From assembly GCF_900116405.1 (NCBI RefSeq), contig NZ_FPAQ01000001.1, positions 82,293 to 146,292 of the forward strand: a stretch of 64,000 nt of DNA, in the 5' to 3' direction. Below, piece after piece: positions 39,591-50,401 of the stretch (the stretch's first letter is position 1; each line of letters begins with the position of its first letter). Position numbers and translations under genes: made by a program. Origin of the DNA: Halomonas saccharevitans. GTDB taxonomy: Bacteria > Pseudomonadota > Gammaproteobacteria > Pseudomonadales > Halomonadaceae. Below the pieces are notes generated by a model. It was not told the origin of the DNA. It did no database searches and saw nothing but the letters and a program-made list of their open reading frames with translations.

Positions 39591-40954
39591 GCGGCATCGG
39601 CCTGGGCACGCTGGGCAAGGTCGCGGCGGCCCTCGGGCTGCCCCAGCCCGTCGAGGATGTCGACATCGGCGCGATCGTCACCGATACCCGGCGACTCGCC
39701 CACGGGGCGCTGTTCGTGGCGCTCGTCGGCGAGCGCTTCGACGCCCACGACTTCGTGGCCCAGGCGCGCGAGGCCGGCGCCGTGGCGGCGCTGGTCGAGC
39801 GCCCGGTGGACGACCCGCTGCCTCAGCTGGTGGTGGCCGACACCCGGCTCGCCCTGGGGCTGCTCGCCCGGGTACGCCGCCGGGCCTGGGGCGGGGACCT
39901 GGTCGCCGTCACCGGCAACAGCGGCAAGACCACGGTCAAGCAGATGCTGGCGACCCTGCTGAGTCGCCGCGGCGCGACGCTCGCCACCCAGGGCAACCTC
40001 AACAACGATATCGGCGCACCGCTGACGCTGCTGGCCCTCGAGGCGACCCATCGCCAAGCGGTGGTGGAGCTCGGCGCCAACCATCTTGGCGAGATCGCCT
40101 GGACCTCGGCGCTGGCCGCGCCCCGGGTGGCGATCATCACCAACGTCACCGGCGCCCACGTCGGCGAGTTCGGCGGCACGGGGCGCATCGCCCAGGCCAA
40201 GGCGGAGATCCTCACCGGCCTGCCCGACGACGGCGTGGCGGTGCTCAATCGCGATGACGCCTTCTTCTCCACCTGGGCGTGCCTCGCCGCGCCCCGGGAG
40301 GTGCTCGACTTCGGGCTGGATTCCCTGGCGCGGGTGCGCGCCGAGGCGCTGGCCTGCGACGCCCATGGCCGCTATGCTTTCACGCTTGTCCGGGACGGCC
40401 GCGAGATCGGTCGGCTGCGGCTGGCCCTGATGGGGCGCCACAACGTGGCTAACGCCCTGGCCGCCGCGGCCGCGGCGCTGGCCATGGGGCTTGCCGAGGC
40501 CGAGGTGCTGGCCGGGCTCGAGGCGGTAGTGCCGATGCCGGGCAGACTGAGCGCCGTGGAGGGCCTCAAGTCCACCCGACTCTTGGACGATACTTACAAT
40601 GCCAACCCCGGCGCGGTGAAGGCGGCGCTCGATGTCCTCGTGACGCTGCCCGGGCCGCACTGGTGCCTGCTCGGCGCCATGGGAGAACTGGGGGGTGAGT
40701 CCGACCGGCTGCACGCCGAGCTCGGACACTATGCGCGGGAACGGGGAATCGACTTCCTGGGTACCCTGGGCGAGCCGGCACGACCGGCCAGCCAGGCCTT
40801 CGGTGAAGGCGGGACCCACTTCGACGATCGGGAGGCGCTCACGCGCCACGTCCTCCACCATCTACCGCCCGGGGCCAGCGTGCTGGTCAAGGGCTCGCGC
40901 AGTGCCGGCATGGAACACGTCGTGGCCGCCCTGCGCGCGGATGCTTCAAGGTGA
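39587..40954 (+). CDS. murF: UDP-MurNAc-tripeptide:D-alanyl-D-alanine ligase MurF
   Basis: This 455-residue Mur ligase has the ATP loop VAVTGNSGKTTVKQML, the NNDIGAPLTLLALE region typical of MurF, and LLDDTYNANPGAVKAALDVL in the C-terminal domain. It adds D-Ala-D-Ala to complete the UDP-MurNAc-pentapeptide. It is coupled to murE by the ATGA overlap and followed 9 bp later by mraY. Confidence 0.97.
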   Translation: MSGIGLGTLGKVAAALGLPQPVEDVDIGAIVTDTRRLAHGALFVALVGERFDAHDFVAQAREAGAVAALVERPVDDPLPQLVVADTRLALGLLARVRRRAWGGDLVAVTGNSGKTTVKQMLATLLSRRGATLATQGNLNNDIGAPLTLLALEATHRQAVVELGANHLGEIAWTSALAAPRVAIITNVTGAHVGEFGGTGRIAQAKAEILTGLPDDGVAVLNRDDAFFSTWACLAAPREVLDFGLDSLARVRAEALACDAHGRYAFTLVRDGREIGRLRLALMGRHNVANALAAAAAALAMGLAEAEVLAGLEAVVPMPGRLSAVEGLKSTRLLDDTYNANPGAVKAALDVLVTLPGPHWCLLGAMGELGGESDRLHAELGHYARERGIDFLGTLGEPARPASQAFGEGGTHFDDREALTRHVLHHLPPGASVLVKGSRSAGMEHVVAALRADASR

Positions 40955-40963
40955 ACGCAATAC

Positions 40964-42046
40964 ATGCTGCTCTTTCTGGCTGACTTCCTGGCGCAATTCC
41001 AGAGTGCCTTCAACGTTTTCGACTACCTGACCCTGCGCATGATCCTGGGGACCCTGACCGCCCTGGTGCTCTGCCTGTGGCTCGGTCCGGTGATGATCCG
41101 TCGCCTGGTGGAGCGCCAGATCGGCCAGGCGGTACGCGACGACGGTCCCCAGTCGCACCTCTCCAAGGCCGGCACCCCGACCATGGGCGGCGCGATGATC
41201 CTGATGGCCATCGCGGTAAGCACCCTGCTGTGGGGTGACCTGACCAACCACTATGTATGGCTGGTACTGGCCGTGACGCTGGGCTTCGGCGCCATCGGCT
41301 GGGTCGACGACTTCCGCAAGGTGGTGGAGAAGAACCCGCGCGGATTGCCGGCCCGCTGGAAGTATTTCTGGCAGTCGCTGATCGGCCTCTCGGCGGCCGT
41401 GCTGCTCTATGTCACGGCGGCCTCGCCGGTGGAGACCAGCCTGATCGTGCCGGTGTTCAAGGAGTTCGTGCTGCCGCTGGGCGTCTTCTACGTGGTGCTG
41501 ACCTACCTCGTCATCGTCGGCAGCTCCAACGCGGTCAACCTCACCGACGGCCTCGACGGCCTGGCGATCATGCCCACCGTGCTGGTGGCCATGGGGCTCG
41601 CAGTGTTCGCCTATGCCAGCGGCAACACGGTGTTCTCCGACTACCTCCAGATCCCCTTCATTCCCGGCGCCGGCGAGCTGGCGGTGTTCTGTGCCACCAT
41701 CGCCGGGGCGGGCCTCGGTTTCCTGTGGTTCAACACCTACCCGGCCCAGGTCTTCATGGGCGACGTGGGTGCGCTGGCCCTGGGCGCGGCCCTGGGCGTG
41801 GTGGCGGTGATCGTGCGCCAGGAGGTGGTGCTGTTCATCATGGGCGGTATCTTCGTCATGGAGACCGTCTCGGTGATCCTGCAGGTGGGCTCCTACAAGC
41901 TGACCGGGCGCCGCATCTTCCGCATGGCGCCGCTGCACCACCACTACGAGCTCAAGGGCTGGCCGGAGCCGCGCGTCATCGTGCGCTTCTGGATCATCAC
42001 CGTGGTGCTGGTGCTGATCGGCCTGGCCACCCTCAAGGTCCGCTGA
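40964..42046 (+). CDS. mraY: Phospho-MurNAc-pentapeptide transferase MraY
   Basis: This 360-residue polytopic membrane enzyme (about ten helices) has the MraY signatures [33 protein letters not shown] with the catalytic Asp residues, [15 protein letters not shown], and the C-terminal [14 protein letters not shown]. It transfers phospho-MurNAc-pentapeptide to undecaprenyl phosphate, making lipid I. Confidence 0.98.
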   Translation: MLLFLADFLAQFQSAFNVFDYLTLRMILGTLTALVLCLWLGPVMIRRLVERQIGQAVRDDGPQSHLSKAGTPTMGGAMILMAIAVSTLLWGDLTNHYVWLVLAVTLGFGAIGWVDDFRKVVEKNPRGLPARWKYFWQSLIGLSAAVLLYVTAASPVETSLIVPVFKEFVLPLGVFYVVLTYLVIVGSSNAVNLTDGLDGLAIMPTVLVAMGLAVFAYASGNTVFSDYLQIPFIPGAGELAVFCATIAGAGLGFLWFNTYPAQVFMGDVGALALGAALGVVAVIVRQEVVLFIMGGIFVMETVSVILQVGSYKLTGRRIFRMAPLHHHYELKGWPEPRVIVRFWIITVVLVLIGLATLKVR

Positions 42047-42087
42047 TCGCCCCTCGGGGCCGAACCGCCATCCGCAAGGAGCGCAAC

Positions 42088-43464
42088 ATGCTCAAGGTAC
42101 CGAACGGAGTGACGCTGGTGGTCGGGCTCGGGCTCTCCGGACGGGCCATCTGTCGTCACCTGAGCCGGCTCGGCGTGCCCTTCATGGTCGCCGACACCCG
42201 TGCCGCGCCGCCCGGGCTGGAGGACTTTCGCGCTGCCCATCCGGGCGTCGCCTTCCACGGCGGGCCGCTCACCGACCTCGACCTCTCAGGGGTCGAGGAG
42301 GTGGTGCTGAGCCCGGGGGTCGATCCGGCCACGCCGGGGCTCGCCGTGCTTTCCGGGCGAACTCGAGAGGCCACCGGCGAGCCGCTGCTGGTCGGCGAGA
42401 TCGCACTCTTCGTGCGCGCGGCCCGTTCGCCCATCGCCGCCATCACCGGTTCGAACGCCAAGTCCACGGTCACCACCCTGGTCGGCGAGATGGCCCGCGA
42501 GGCCGGACGCCGTGTCGCCGTGGGCGGCAACCTCGGCACCCCGGCCCTGGACCTGCTGCTCGAGGCGCCCGATGCCGAGCTCTTCGTGCTGGAGCTCTCC
42601 AGCTTTCAGCTCGAGACCACGCCGCGGCTCGGCGCCGAGACGGCGGCCTTCCTCAACCTCTCCGAGGATCACCTCGACCGTCACGGCGACATGGCCGGCT
42701 ACCGCGCCGCCAAGCTAGGTATCTTCCGCGGCGCCCGACACGGCGTGGTCAACGCCGAGGACCCCATGACCTGGCCGGCCACAACGCTGCCTGCTGAGGC
42801 GCGCTTTACCACGGGAGACCCCGAGCAGGGGGAGTGGGGGATCGGTCGCCACCAGGGGGCCGACTGGCTGATGTACGGTGACACGCTGCTGATGCCCGCC
42901 GCCGAGATGCGACTGCCGGGTCGCCATAACCAGGCCAATGCACTCGCCGCCATGGCGATGGGTACCCGTCTCGGGCTGCCGCATGCCGCGATGATAGAGG
43001 TGCTGCGGCGCTTTCCGGGCCTTCCCCACCGCGGCGAGCTGATCGCCGAGCTTGACGGCGTGCGCTGGATCAACGACTCCAAGGGCACCAACGTCGGGGC
43101 GACCCTGGCCGCCATCGCGGGCCTGGGGCCGACCCTCGAGGGACGGCTGATCCTGCTGGCCGGCGGGGTAGGCAAGGGCGCCGATTTCCGACCCCTGGCG
43201 GCACCGCTGGCCCGGCACGGTCGCGAGGCGATCCTCTTCGGTGAGGATGCCTCGCGCCTCGAGGCCGTGCTGGCGGGTGGCCTACCGTTGACGCGGGTCG
43301 ACGACCTGGAGGCGGCGATGGCCCGTGCCGCCGAGATCGCCGAGCCGGGCGACTGCGTGCTGCTCTCGCCGGCCTGCGCGAGCCTCGACCAGTTCCGCGA
43401 CTATCAGGCCCGCGGCGAGGCCTTCCGACGCGCGGTGCTCGAGCGGGTGGAGGCGACGCCATGA
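42088..43464 (+). CDS. murD: UDP-MurNAc-L-alanine:D-glutamate ligase MurD
   Basis: This 458-residue Mur ligase begins MLKVPNGVTLVVGLGLSGRA and has ATP loop ITGSNAKSTVTTLVGEM, FLNLSEDHLDRHGDMAGYRA and INDSKGTNVGATLAAIAGL. It adds D-Glu to UDP-MurNAc-L-Ala. The loop reads GSNAKST where most MurD have GTNGKST; the Lys and Ser/Thr are kept. AAGGAG precedes the ATG at 42088; the longer open frame upstream is a shadow of mraY. It overlaps ftsW by 4 bases. Confidence 0.97.
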   Translation: MLKVPNGVTLVVGLGLSGRAICRHLSRLGVPFMVADTRAAPPGLEDFRAAHPGVAFHGGPLTDLDLSGVEEVVLSPGVDPATPGLAVLSGRTREATGEPLLVGEIALFVRAARSPIAAITGSNAKSTVTTLVGEMAREAGRRVAVGGNLGTPALDLLLEAPDAELFVLELSSFQLETTPRLGAETAAFLNLSEDHLDRHGDMAGYRAAKLGIFRGARHGVVNAEDPMTWPATTLPAEARFTTGDPEQGEWGIGRHQGADWLMYGDTLLMPAAEMRLPGRHNQANALAAMAMGTRLGLPHAAMIEVLRRFPGLPHRGELIAELDGVRWINDSKGTNVGATLAAIAGLGPTLEGRLILLAGGVGKGADFRPLAAPLARHGREAILFGEDASRLEAVLAGGLPLTRVDDLEAAMARAAEIAEPGDCVLLSPACASLDQFRDYQARGEAFRRAVLERVEATP

Positions 43465-44684
43465 GCCGGCTCGCGCGTGTTCGCCAGCGCCTGAGTACCG
43501 CCGACCAGCCCTTCGATGGCTGGCTGGTGCTGGCCGCGCTGTCGCTGCTGCTGATCGGCTGGGTGATGGTGACCTCGGCCTCCAGCGAGGTCGCCTCGAG
43601 CCTGACCGGCAACGCCTGGTACTTCAGCCTGCGTCACGGGACCTTCCTGCTGGCGGCGCTGGCCGTCGGGGCGCTGGCCCTGCGCGTGCCGCTGGCCTGG
43701 TGGAAGGCCAACGGCCCGCTGCTGCTGCTGCTGGGGCTCTCGCTGCTGGTGCTGGTGCTGCTGGTGGGCCGCGAGGTCAACGGCAGCCGTCGCTGGCTCT
43801 CGCTGCCCGGCGTGCCCGTTAACCTGCAGGCCTCCGAGGTCGCCAAGTTCTGCCTGATCATCTATGTGGCCGGCTATCTGGAGCGTTTCCTGCCCTTGGT
43901 GCGCCGCGAGTGGGGCGCCTTCCTGCGCCCCCTGGCGGTAATGGCCGCGGTGGCGGGGCTGCTGATCCTCGAGCCCGACTACGGTGCCGTGGTGGTGATG
44001 ACCGGCGCGGTGATGGGCATGCTGCTGATGGCCGGCGCGCCCTGGGGACGCTTTTTGGTGCTGCTGTTACTGGTGGGCCTGCTCGGCGCCCTGGCCGCCG
44101 TGGCCGAGCCCTACCGGATGGCGCGCCTGACGAGCTTCGCCGACCCCTGGGCCGATCAGTTTGCCAGCGGCTACCAGCTGACCCAGGCGCTGATCGCCTT
44201 CGGGCGGGGCCACTGGCTGGGCATGGGGCTCGGCAACAGCGTGCAAAAGCTCTTCTACCTGCCCGAGGCCCATACCGACTTCGTCTTCGCGGTGCTCGCC
44301 GAGGAGCTCGGCCTGGTCGGCGCCATCGCCGTGGTGGGGCTATTCGCCCTGCTGATCTGGCGCGCCATGGCGGTGGGGCGCCGCGCCGAGCTCGCCGGCC
44401 TGGCCTTCGCCGCCTACGTGAGCTACGGCTTCGCCCTGGTGATCGGCGCCCAGGCCTTCATCAATATTGCCGTGAGCACCGGTATGCTGCCCACCAAGGG
44501 GCTGACCCTGCCGCTGCTCAGCTACGGGGGGTCGAGCCTGGTGGTGAGCAGCGCGATGGTCGCCCTGCTGCTGCGCGCCGACATCGAGACCCGCGAGGTC
44601 CGCCGGCGTGGGCGTCCCACGGCCCGGCGGACCTCGTCAGGCAAGACACCCCGCGGCGGCAAGACACAAGGAAGTACCTCATGA
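43461..44684 (+). CDS. ftsW: Septal peptidoglycan polymerase FtsW (SEDS family)
   Basis: This 407-residue SEDS-family membrane protein has ten predicted helices, and contains NGSRRWLSLPGVPVNLQASE and the GNSVQKLFYLPEAHTDFVFA segment with AEELG. FtsW is the septal glycosyltransferase that works with FtsI. It ends with a basic cytoplasmic tail (RRRGRPTARRTSSGK). Coupled by overlap to murD and murG. Confidence 0.97.
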   Translation: MSRLARVRQRLSTADQPFDGWLVLAALSLLLIGWVMVTSASSEVASSLTGNAWYFSLRHGTFLLAALAVGALALRVPLAWWKANGPLLLLLGLSLLVLVLLVGREVNGSRRWLSLPGVPVNLQASEVAKFCLIIYVAGYLERFLPLVRREWGAFLRPLAVMAAVAGLLILEPDYGAVVVMTGAVMGMLLMAGAPWGRFLVLLLLVGLLGALAAVAEPYRMARLTSFADPWADQFASGYQLTQALIAFGRGHWLGMGLGNSVQKLFYLPEAHTDFVFAVLAEELGLVGAIAVVGLFALLIWRAMAVGRRAELAGLAFAAYVSYGFALVIGAQAFINIAVSTGMLPTKGLTLPLLSYGGSSLVVSSAMVALLLRADIETREVRRRGRPTARRTSSGKTPRGGKTQGSTS

Positions 44685-45766
44685 ATCGACAGCCAGGACG
44701 TCGTGTCCTGATCATGGCCGGCGGCACCGGCGGCCACGTCATTCCCGCGCTCTCGCTGGCCCGTGGACTTGCCGAGGAGGGCATCGAGGTCGCCTGGCTC
44801 GGCAGCCCGCGCGGCATCGAGAATCGCCTGGTTCCCGAGGCCGGCATACCCCTGTCGCGGATCGCGGTGAGCGGCCTGCGCGGCAACGGCCTGGCCGGCT
44901 GGTTGCTGGCGCCGCTGAACCTCGCGCGCTCGGTCTGGCAGGCGCGGCAAGTCATCCGCGAGGTCGACCCCCAGCTGGTCGTCGGCCTGGGCGGCTTCGC
45001 CAGCGGCCCCGGCGGGCTCGCGGCCTGGCTGATGCGCCTCCCGCTGGTGATCCATGAGCAGAACGCTGTGGCCGGCCTGACCAATCGCGCTCTCTCGCGC
45101 CTGGCGCGCCGCGTCTACGCCGCCTTTCCCCAGGCCTTTCCCGGCCGGGCCGAGGTGATCGGCAACCCGGTGCGCGCCGAGATCGCGGAGCTTGGCCGGG
45201 TACCGAGAAACGCCGCCGAGATGGTGGGACGGCGCCTGCGCCTGCTGGTGGTGGGCGGCTCGCTGGGCGCCAAGGCCCTCAACGAGTGCCTGCCCGAAGC
45301 GCTGGCTACCCTGCCCGAAGAGCGCCGGCCCGAGGTGCGTCACCAGGCCGGGCGCGACAAGGATCAGGCGACCCGCGAGGCCTTCGAGGCGCAGGGCGTC
45401 GAGGCCGAGGTGTCGGCCTTCATTGATGATATGGCGGCGGCTTATGACTGGGCCGACCTGGTGGTCTGTCGGGCCGGCGCCCTGACCGTGGCGGAGCTCG
45501 CCGCCGCGGCCAAGCCGGCGCTCTTCGTGCCCTTCCCCCACGCGGTGGACGATCACCAGACGGCCAACGCCCGGGCCCTGGTCGAGCAGCAGGCGGCCCG
45601 ACTGATGCCCCAGCAGGAAATGAGCGCAGCGACGCTGGCCGAGTGCCTGGCGACGCTGCTGGACCCCGACACTCTCGCCACCATGGCGGCACGGGCCCGA
45701 GCCGGTGCCCATCTCGACGCCGTCGAGCGCCTGGTGGCCGGTTGCATGGAGACAGGTTTTGAGTGA
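44681..45766 (+). CDS. murG: Lipid II synthase MurG
   Basis: This 361-residue GT-B glycosyltransferase has [20 protein letters not shown] with the GGTGGH donor loop, [17 protein letters not shown] and the UDP-GlcNAc-binding [20 protein letters not shown] region. It adds GlcNAc to lipid I on the cytoplasmic face. The ATG at 44681 overlaps the ftsW stop (ATGA); the long in-frame extension upstream is a shadow of ftsW. Confidence 0.98.
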   Translation: MNRQPGRRVLIMAGGTGGHVIPALSLARGLAEEGIEVAWLGSPRGIENRLVPEAGIPLSRIAVSGLRGNGLAGWLLAPLNLARSVWQARQVIREVDPQLVVGLGGFASGPGGLAAWLMRLPLVIHEQNAVAGLTNRALSRLARRVYAAFPQAFPGRAEVIGNPVRAEIAELGRVPRNAAEMVGRRLRLLVVGGSLGAKALNECLPEALATLPEERRPEVRHQAGRDKDQATREAFEAQGVEAEVSAFIDDMAAAYDWADLVVCRAGALTVAELAAAAKPALFVPFPHAVDDHQTANARALVEQQAARLMPQQEMSAATLAECLATLLDPDTLATMAARARAGAHLDAVERLVAGCMETGFE

Positions 45767-47240
45767 TGAGACCCTCGGGCCGGTTCCCGGCCAGGCGACA
45801 CCCCCGCACCCCGGCCGTGGGCTTGGCATGCGTCGGATCCGACGCATCCACTTCGTCGGCATCGGCGGGGCCGGCATGTGCGGCATTGCCGAGGTGCTGG
45901 CCAACCAAGGCTATGCGGTCAGCGGCAGCGACCTGAAGGCCTCGCCAGTGGTGGCCCGGCTGCGAGAGTGCGGCATCCGCGTGGCCCTCGGCCACGCCGC
46001 CGACAATGCCGCGGGCGCCGATGTGGTGGTGGTCTCCACCGCGGTGGACGAGACCAACCCCGAGATTCGCTGGGCCCACGAGCACCGCGTGCCGGTGGTG
46101 CGTCGCGCCGAGATGCTTGCCGAGCTGATGCGCTTTCGCCACGGCATCGCCGTGGCCGGCACCCACGGCAAGACCACCACTACCAGCCTCACGGCGACCC
46201 TGCTCGGCGAGGGTGGGCTCGATCCCACCTTCGTGATCGGCGGGAAGCTGACCAGCGCCGGTACCAACGCACGGCTGGGCGAGGGCGACTATCTGGTGGC
46301 GGAGGCCGACGAATCGGACGCCTCCTTCCTGCACCTGCAGCCCATGGTGTCCATCGTCACCAACATCGACGCCGACCACATGGCTACCTATGGCGGCGAC
46401 TTCGAGCGGCTCAAGGGCGCCTTCATCGAGTTCCTGCACAACCTTCCGTTCTACGGCCTGGCGATCCTGTGCATCGACGATCCCCACGTGCGCGGCCTGC
46501 TCGACCGGGTCAGCCGACGCTTCGTGACCTACGGCTTCAGCGAGGACGCTGACTACCGTATCGAGGACTTCGATCAGCGGGCCGGCGAGGTGCGTTTCAC
46601 CGCGGTGCGCCCCGAGGGGCTGGCGCCCCTCGAGGTGCGCCTGGCCATGCCGGGCCGCCACAACGCGCTCAACGCCATGGCGGCGATCGTCGTGGCGAGC
46701 GACGCCGGCGTCTCCGACGACGCCATCCTCAGCGGGCTGCGGCATTTCGAGGGCGTGGGGCGTCGCTTCCAGGTGCATGGCCACTATCTCGCCCCCGAGG
46801 GCGAGGGCCAGGTGATGCTGGTCGACGACTACGGCCACCACCCCCGCGAGGTGGAGATGGTGATCGACGCGGTTCGGGCGGGCTGGCCCGACCGGCGCCT
46901 GGTGATGGTCTACCAGCCGCACCGCTACTCGCGCACCCGCGACCTCTATGAGGATTTCGTGCGCGTGCTGGCCGGGGTCGATACCCTGCTGCTACTCGAT
47001 GTCTACAGCGCGGGGGAGACGCCGCTGGCCGGCGCCGATGGCCGCACCCTGGCCGGCTCGATTCGCCAGCGTGGCGCGGTCGATCCGATCTTCGTGCAGG
47101 ACAAGAGCGAGCTGCCGGGACTGCTGGCGCGGGTGCTGCGTCCCGACGATATCCTGATCACCCAGGGAGCCGGTGACGTGGGCGGCATCGCCCAGCGCCT
47201 GAGCGATGCCGCCCTGAATCTCGACGAGGTGACGCTATGA
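45759..47240 (+). CDS. murC: UDP-MurNAc:L-alanine ligase MurC
   Basis: This Mur ligase has the N-terminal dinucleotide-like loop [23 protein letters not shown] loop [13 protein letters not shown] and [16 protein letters not shown] in the C-terminal domain. It adds L-Ala to UDP-MurNAc. I choose the TTG at 45759 (493 residues) because GGAGA lies 6 nt upstream and it overlaps murG as its neighbours do. The alternative ATG at 45828 (470 residues) directly precedes the conserved RRIRRIHF but has no visible ribosome-binding site. The gene identity is certain, the start is not. Confidence 0.96.
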   Translation: MSDETLGPVPGQATPPHPGRGLGMRRIRRIHFVGIGGAGMCGIAEVLANQGYAVSGSDLKASPVVARLRECGIRVALGHAADNAAGADVVVVSTAVDETNPEIRWAHEHRVPVVRRAEMLAELMRFRHGIAVAGTHGKTTTTSLTATLLGEGGLDPTFVIGGKLTSAGTNARLGEGDYLVAEADESDASFLHLQPMVSIVTNIDADHMATYGGDFERLKGAFIEFLHNLPFYGLAILCIDDPHVRGLLDRVSRRFVTYGFSEDADYRIEDFDQRAGEVRFTAVRPEGLAPLEVRLAMPGRHNALNAMAAIVVASDAGVSDDAILSGLRHFEGVGRRFQVHGHYLAPEGEGQVMLVDDYGHHPREVEMVIDAVRAGWPDRRLVMVYQPHRYSRTRDLYEDFVRVLAGVDTLLLLDVYSAGETPLAGADGRTLAGSIRQRGAVDPIFVQDKSELPGLLARVLRPDDILITQGAGDVGGIAQRLSDAALNLDEVTL

Positions 47241-48154
47241 ACCGCGACATGGGCCGCGTTGCGGTGCTCTTCGGCGGCGAGTCCGCTGAGCGCGAGGTGT
47301 CGCTGAAGAGCGGGGCCGCCGTGCTGGCGGCCCTCAAGCGCCAGGGCGTGGATGCCATCGGCTTTGATCCCGCCGACGGCGGGCTGGTGGGCCTCGAGGC
47401 GCTGATGCCGGACCGCGTCTTCATCGCCCTGCATGGCCGCGGTGGCGAGGACGGCACCCTGCAGGGGGCGCTTGAACTGCTGGATATTCCCTACACCGGC
47501 AGTGGCGTGCTGGCCTCGGCGCTGGGCATGGACAAGCAGCGCACCAAGCTGGTCTGGCAGGCGCTGGGCCTGCCGACCCCAGAGAGCGTGATGCTCGGCC
47601 CCGATGCCGACTGGCAGGCGGTGGTCGATCGGCTCGGCCTGCCGCTGATCGTCAAGCCGGTCCACGAGGGTTCGACCCTGGGGATCAGCATCGTCGACAG
47701 CCGCGATGCCCTCGAGGCGGCCTACCGCGACGCGGCGCGTTTCGATGCTCGGGTGATGGCCGAGCGCTTCATCGAGGGGGCGGAATACACCGTGTCGCTG
47801 CTCGGCGACGAGGTCCTGCCGGCCATCCGCGTCGAGGTGCCCGGCGGCTTCTACGACTACGAGGCCAAGTACGTCTCCGACGATACGCGCTACCACCTGC
47901 CGTGCGGCCTCTCCGCCGACGAAGAGGCCGAACTCGCCATGCTCTGTCGCGACGCCTTCGCGGCCATCGGCGCCGAAGGCTGGGGGCGCATCGACGTGAT
48001 GCGCGATGGAACAGGTCGCTTCTGGCTGATTGAGGTCAATACCGTGCCGGGCATGACCGACCACAGCCTGGTGCCTCAGTCGGCGGCCCATGCCGGCATC
48101 GATTTCGATGCCCTGGTGTTGCGTATCCTCGCCACGGCCGGGGAGCGACGCTAG
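47237..48154 (+). CDS. ddlB: D-alanine--D-alanine ligase DdlB
   Basis: This 305-residue ATP-grasp ligase has [40 protein letters not shown] and the C-terminal [20 protein letters not shown] with the metal-binding Glu and Asn. It makes the D-Ala-D-Ala used by MurF. It overlaps murC by 4 bases and lies 3 bp before ftsQ. Confidence 0.97.
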   Translation: MNRDMGRVAVLFGGESAEREVSLKSGAAVLAALKRQGVDAIGFDPADGGLVGLEALMPDRVFIALHGRGGEDGTLQGALELLDIPYTGSGVLASALGMDKQRTKLVWQALGLPTPESVMLGPDADWQAVVDRLGLPLIVKPVHEGSTLGISIVDSRDALEAAYRDAARFDARVMAERFIEGAEYTVSLLGDEVLPAIRVEVPGGFYDYEAKYVSDDTRYHLPCGLSADEEAELAMLCRDAFAAIGAEGWGRIDVMRDGTGRFWLIEVNTVPGMTDHSLVPQSAAHAGIDFDALVLRILATAGERR

Positions 48155-48157
48155 CCC

Positions 48158-48883
48158 ATGGCGGCGCGTGGAAGCCTCGTCGGGGTGCTGCTGCTGGCGC
48201 TCCTGCTGGGCGCCGGAGGCCGGGCCCTGTGGGTCTGGCTGGATCGCCCCATCGAGCGGGTCTCGGTGCGCGGCGAGCTCACGTACGTCAGTGCCGACTA
48301 CCTGCGCAGCCGGTTGGCGCCGCTGATCCAGGGTCAGAGCTGGCTCTCCGTCGATCTCTCGGTGCTGCGCCGGGAGGCACGGGAGATCGGCTGGCTGAAG
48401 GAGGTGCGCGTCAGCCGCGAGTGGCCCGATGCCTTGACCTTCACGCTCGTCGAGCAGGTGCCGGTGGCGCGCTGGAGCGACGGGCGCTTGCTCAATCCAG
48501 CGGGTACCCCCTTCGCCGCCGGATCGGTGTCGCCGCCCGGCGACCTGCCGGATCTGGCCGGCCCGCCCGACAGCGGTGCCGAGGTCCTGGAGTACCGGGC
48601 CCGACTGGCTCGGGAGTTCGCCCCTCTGGGCCTCGAGGTGCGCCAGCTGCGCCTCGAGGCGCGCGGGGCATGGCGCTTTCAGCTCGATAGCGGCGTCTGG
48701 GTGATGCTGGGGCGCAACGACCGGGCCTCTCGCCTGGGGCGTCTTGTCGCCGCCTGGCAACGCGAGCTGGGCCCTCTGGCGTCGCATATCCGCTATATCG
48801 ATCTGCGTTACCCCAACGGTGTCGCCGTGGCATGGCACGGTGAAACCGAACCGCTCGAGGGTAAGTCGGCAAACGACGGGTAA
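48158..48883 (+). CDS. ftsQ: Cell division protein FtsQ
   Basis: This 241-residue bitopic protein has one N-terminal membrane helix (LVGVLLLALLLGAGGRALWV), a POTRA domain (IERVSVRGELTYVSADYLRS) and the FtsQ beta domain (FAPLGLEVRQLRLEARGAWR). It recruits FtsLB and later division proteins. It ends the long overlapped series rsmH to ftsQ; the next gene, ftsA, is 194 bp away behind a hairpin. Confidence 0.95.
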   Translation: MAARGSLVGVLLLALLLGAGGRALWVWLDRPIERVSVRGELTYVSADYLRSRLAPLIQGQSWLSVDLSVLRREAREIGWLKEVRVSREWPDALTFTLVEQVPVARWSDGRLLNPAGTPFAAGSVSPPGDLPDLAGPPDSGAEVLEYRARLAREFAPLGLEVRQLRLEARGAWRFQLDSGVWVMLGRNDRASRLGRLVAAWQRELGPLASHIRYIDLRYPNGVAVAWHGETEPLEGKSANDG

Positions 48884-48899
48884 ACGATCGATGGAATAA

Positions 48900-48930
48900 C
48901 CACCCCTTTAGGGGGGTGTTTTGGGTGTTT
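48900..48930 (+). terminator. Terminator-like hairpin after ftsQ
   Basis: CACCCC (48901-48906) pairs with GGGGTG (48913-48918), followed by TTTT and a further T-rich stretch (TGTTTCTTT). A classic terminator in this place would separate the mur/fts transcript from ftsAZ. Confidence 0.6.
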
Positions 48931-49003
48931 CTTTCGCGGCAAAATCGCCGTATCGTGTCCGGTGTTTTAACAATCGGGCTGGTGGAGCACGCGATGTTGT
49001 TCC

Positions 49004-49009
49004 TATAAT
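49004..49009 (+). promoter_or_regulatory. Candidate ftsAZ promoter (-10 TATAAT)
   Basis: A perfect TATAAT lies 69 nt upstream of the ftsA ATG and about 80 bp after the hairpin behind ftsQ. No strong -35 hexamer is visible at 16-18 bp. The leader contains a small CCCC-TTCG-GGGG hairpin (49041-49051) just before the ribosome-binding site. Confidence 0.5.
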
Positions 49010-49077
49010 TGCCCCAGGCCAACTTTTCAGGATTAATCTTCCCCTTCGGGGTCAGGTTCTAGGAGACTTCCCGACTC

Positions 49078-50367
49078 ATGGCAGGTCCATCCAATGCGTC
49101 CAATATGGTAGTCGGGCTGGATATCGGAACATCCAAGGTCGTGGCGATCGTGGGGCAGCCCACCGACGATGGCGGGATCGAAATCGCCGGTATCGGCTCA
49201 CATTCGTCGCGCGGCATGAAGAAAGGCGTGGTGATCAATATCGAGTCCACGGTGCAGTCTATTCAGCGCGCCGTGGAAGAAGCCGAGCTGATGGCCGGCT
49301 GTGATATCCACTCGGTCTACGTCGGCATCGCCGGCAGTCATATCAGCTCGATGAATTCCGATGGCGTGGTGGCGATCAAGGAGCGCGAGGTTGCCTCCAC
49401 CGATATCGATCGCGTCATTGACTCCGCAAGGGCGCGCGCCATCTCGGAGGGGCAGCGGGTGTTGCACGTCCTTCCCCAGGAGTTCGCCATCGATACCCAG
49501 GGCGGTATCCGCGAACCGCTTGGCATGTCCGGGGTTCGCCTCGAGGCGCGGGTGCACCTGGTCACCGCCGCCCTTAACGCCGTTCAGAATATCGAGAAAT
49601 GCGTGCGGCGCTGCGGGCTCGAGGTGGATTCGATCATCCTCGAGCAGCTGGCATCCAGCCATGCGGTGCTGACCGAGGATGAGCGAGAGCTCGGCGTCTG
49701 CATGGTCGACATCGGCGGCGGCACCACCGACATCGCGGTATTCACCGAAGGGGCCATTCGCCACACGGCGGTGATCCCCATTGCCGGCGATCAGGTCACC
49801 AACGACATCGCCATGGCGCTTCGCACGCCCACGCAGCATGCCGAGGAGATCAAGGTCAAGTACGCCTGTGCGCTGACCCAGCTCGCCGCCAGCGACGAGA
49901 TGATCAAGGTACCGAGCGTCGGCGACCGACCGGCCAGGGACCTCTCCCGCCAGTCGCTGGCCGAGGTGGTGGAGCCGCGCTACGAGGAACTTTTCACCCT
50001 GGTGCGCGACGAGCTTCGGCGCAGTGGCTACGAGGATCTCGTCGCCGCCGGAGTCGTCCTGACCGGCGGAACCGCCCGCATGGAGGGCGTGGTCGAGCTG
50101 GCCGAGGAGATCTTCCACATGCCGGTGCGCATCGCCTGTCCGCAGAATGTGCGTGGCTTGGCCGACGTGGTGCGTAACCCGATTTATTCGACGGGTGTCG
50201 GCCTGCTGCATTACGCTCTACTGGAAACCCGTCAAGGGCATGGCCGCCAGGGAGCCGGGGGTGGTTTGTCGGCGCGGCCCAGGCGCGACGACAATGCCCG
50301 GCGTGACGCAGGGGAAGGGACTCCGGCGTTGGCAAGGATCAAGGGCTGGTTCAAAGGAAATTTCTGA
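49078..50367 (+). CDS. ftsA: Cell division protein FtsA
   Basis: This 429-residue actin-fold ATPase has phosphate-1 [16 protein letters not shown], phosphate-2 [14 protein letters not shown] and the adenosine motif [15 protein letters not shown]. The C-terminal amphipathic helix ([11 protein letters not shown]) attaches it to the membrane. FtsA tethers FtsZ and couples it to the septal synthases. AGGAG lies 11 nt before the ATG. ftsZ follows after 34 bp. Confidence 0.98.
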   Translation: MAGPSNASNMVVGLDIGTSKVVAIVGQPTDDGGIEIAGIGSHSSRGMKKGVVINIESTVQSIQRAVEEAELMAGCDIHSVYVGIAGSHISSMNSDGVVAIKEREVASTDIDRVIDSARARAISEGQRVLHVLPQEFAIDTQGGIREPLGMSGVRLEARVHLVTAALNAVQNIEKCVRRCGLEVDSIILEQLASSHAVLTEDERELGVCMVDIGGGTTDIAVFTEGAIRHTAVIPIAGDQVTNDIAMALRTPTQHAEEIKVKYACALTQLAASDEMIKVPSVGDRPARDLSRQSLAEVVEPRYEELFTLVRDELRRSGYEDLVAAGVVLTGGTARMEGVVELAEEIFHMPVRIACPQNVRGLADVVRNPIYSTGVGLLHYALLETRQGHGRQGAGGGLSARPRRDDNARRDAGEGTPALARIKGWFKGNF

Positions 50368-50401
50368 CAGGGCCGCGGTTGCGGTCCAGGAGACGGGACT
50401 T

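Noticed and set aside
41257..42087. Apparent fusion protein upstream of murD
   Set aside because: It is the alternative frame of mraY running open into murD; AAGGAG and the MurD N-terminus mark 42088 as the start.
43910..44680. Apparent N-terminal extension of murG
   Set aside because: Alternative frame of ftsW; the coupled ATGA at 44681 is the real start.
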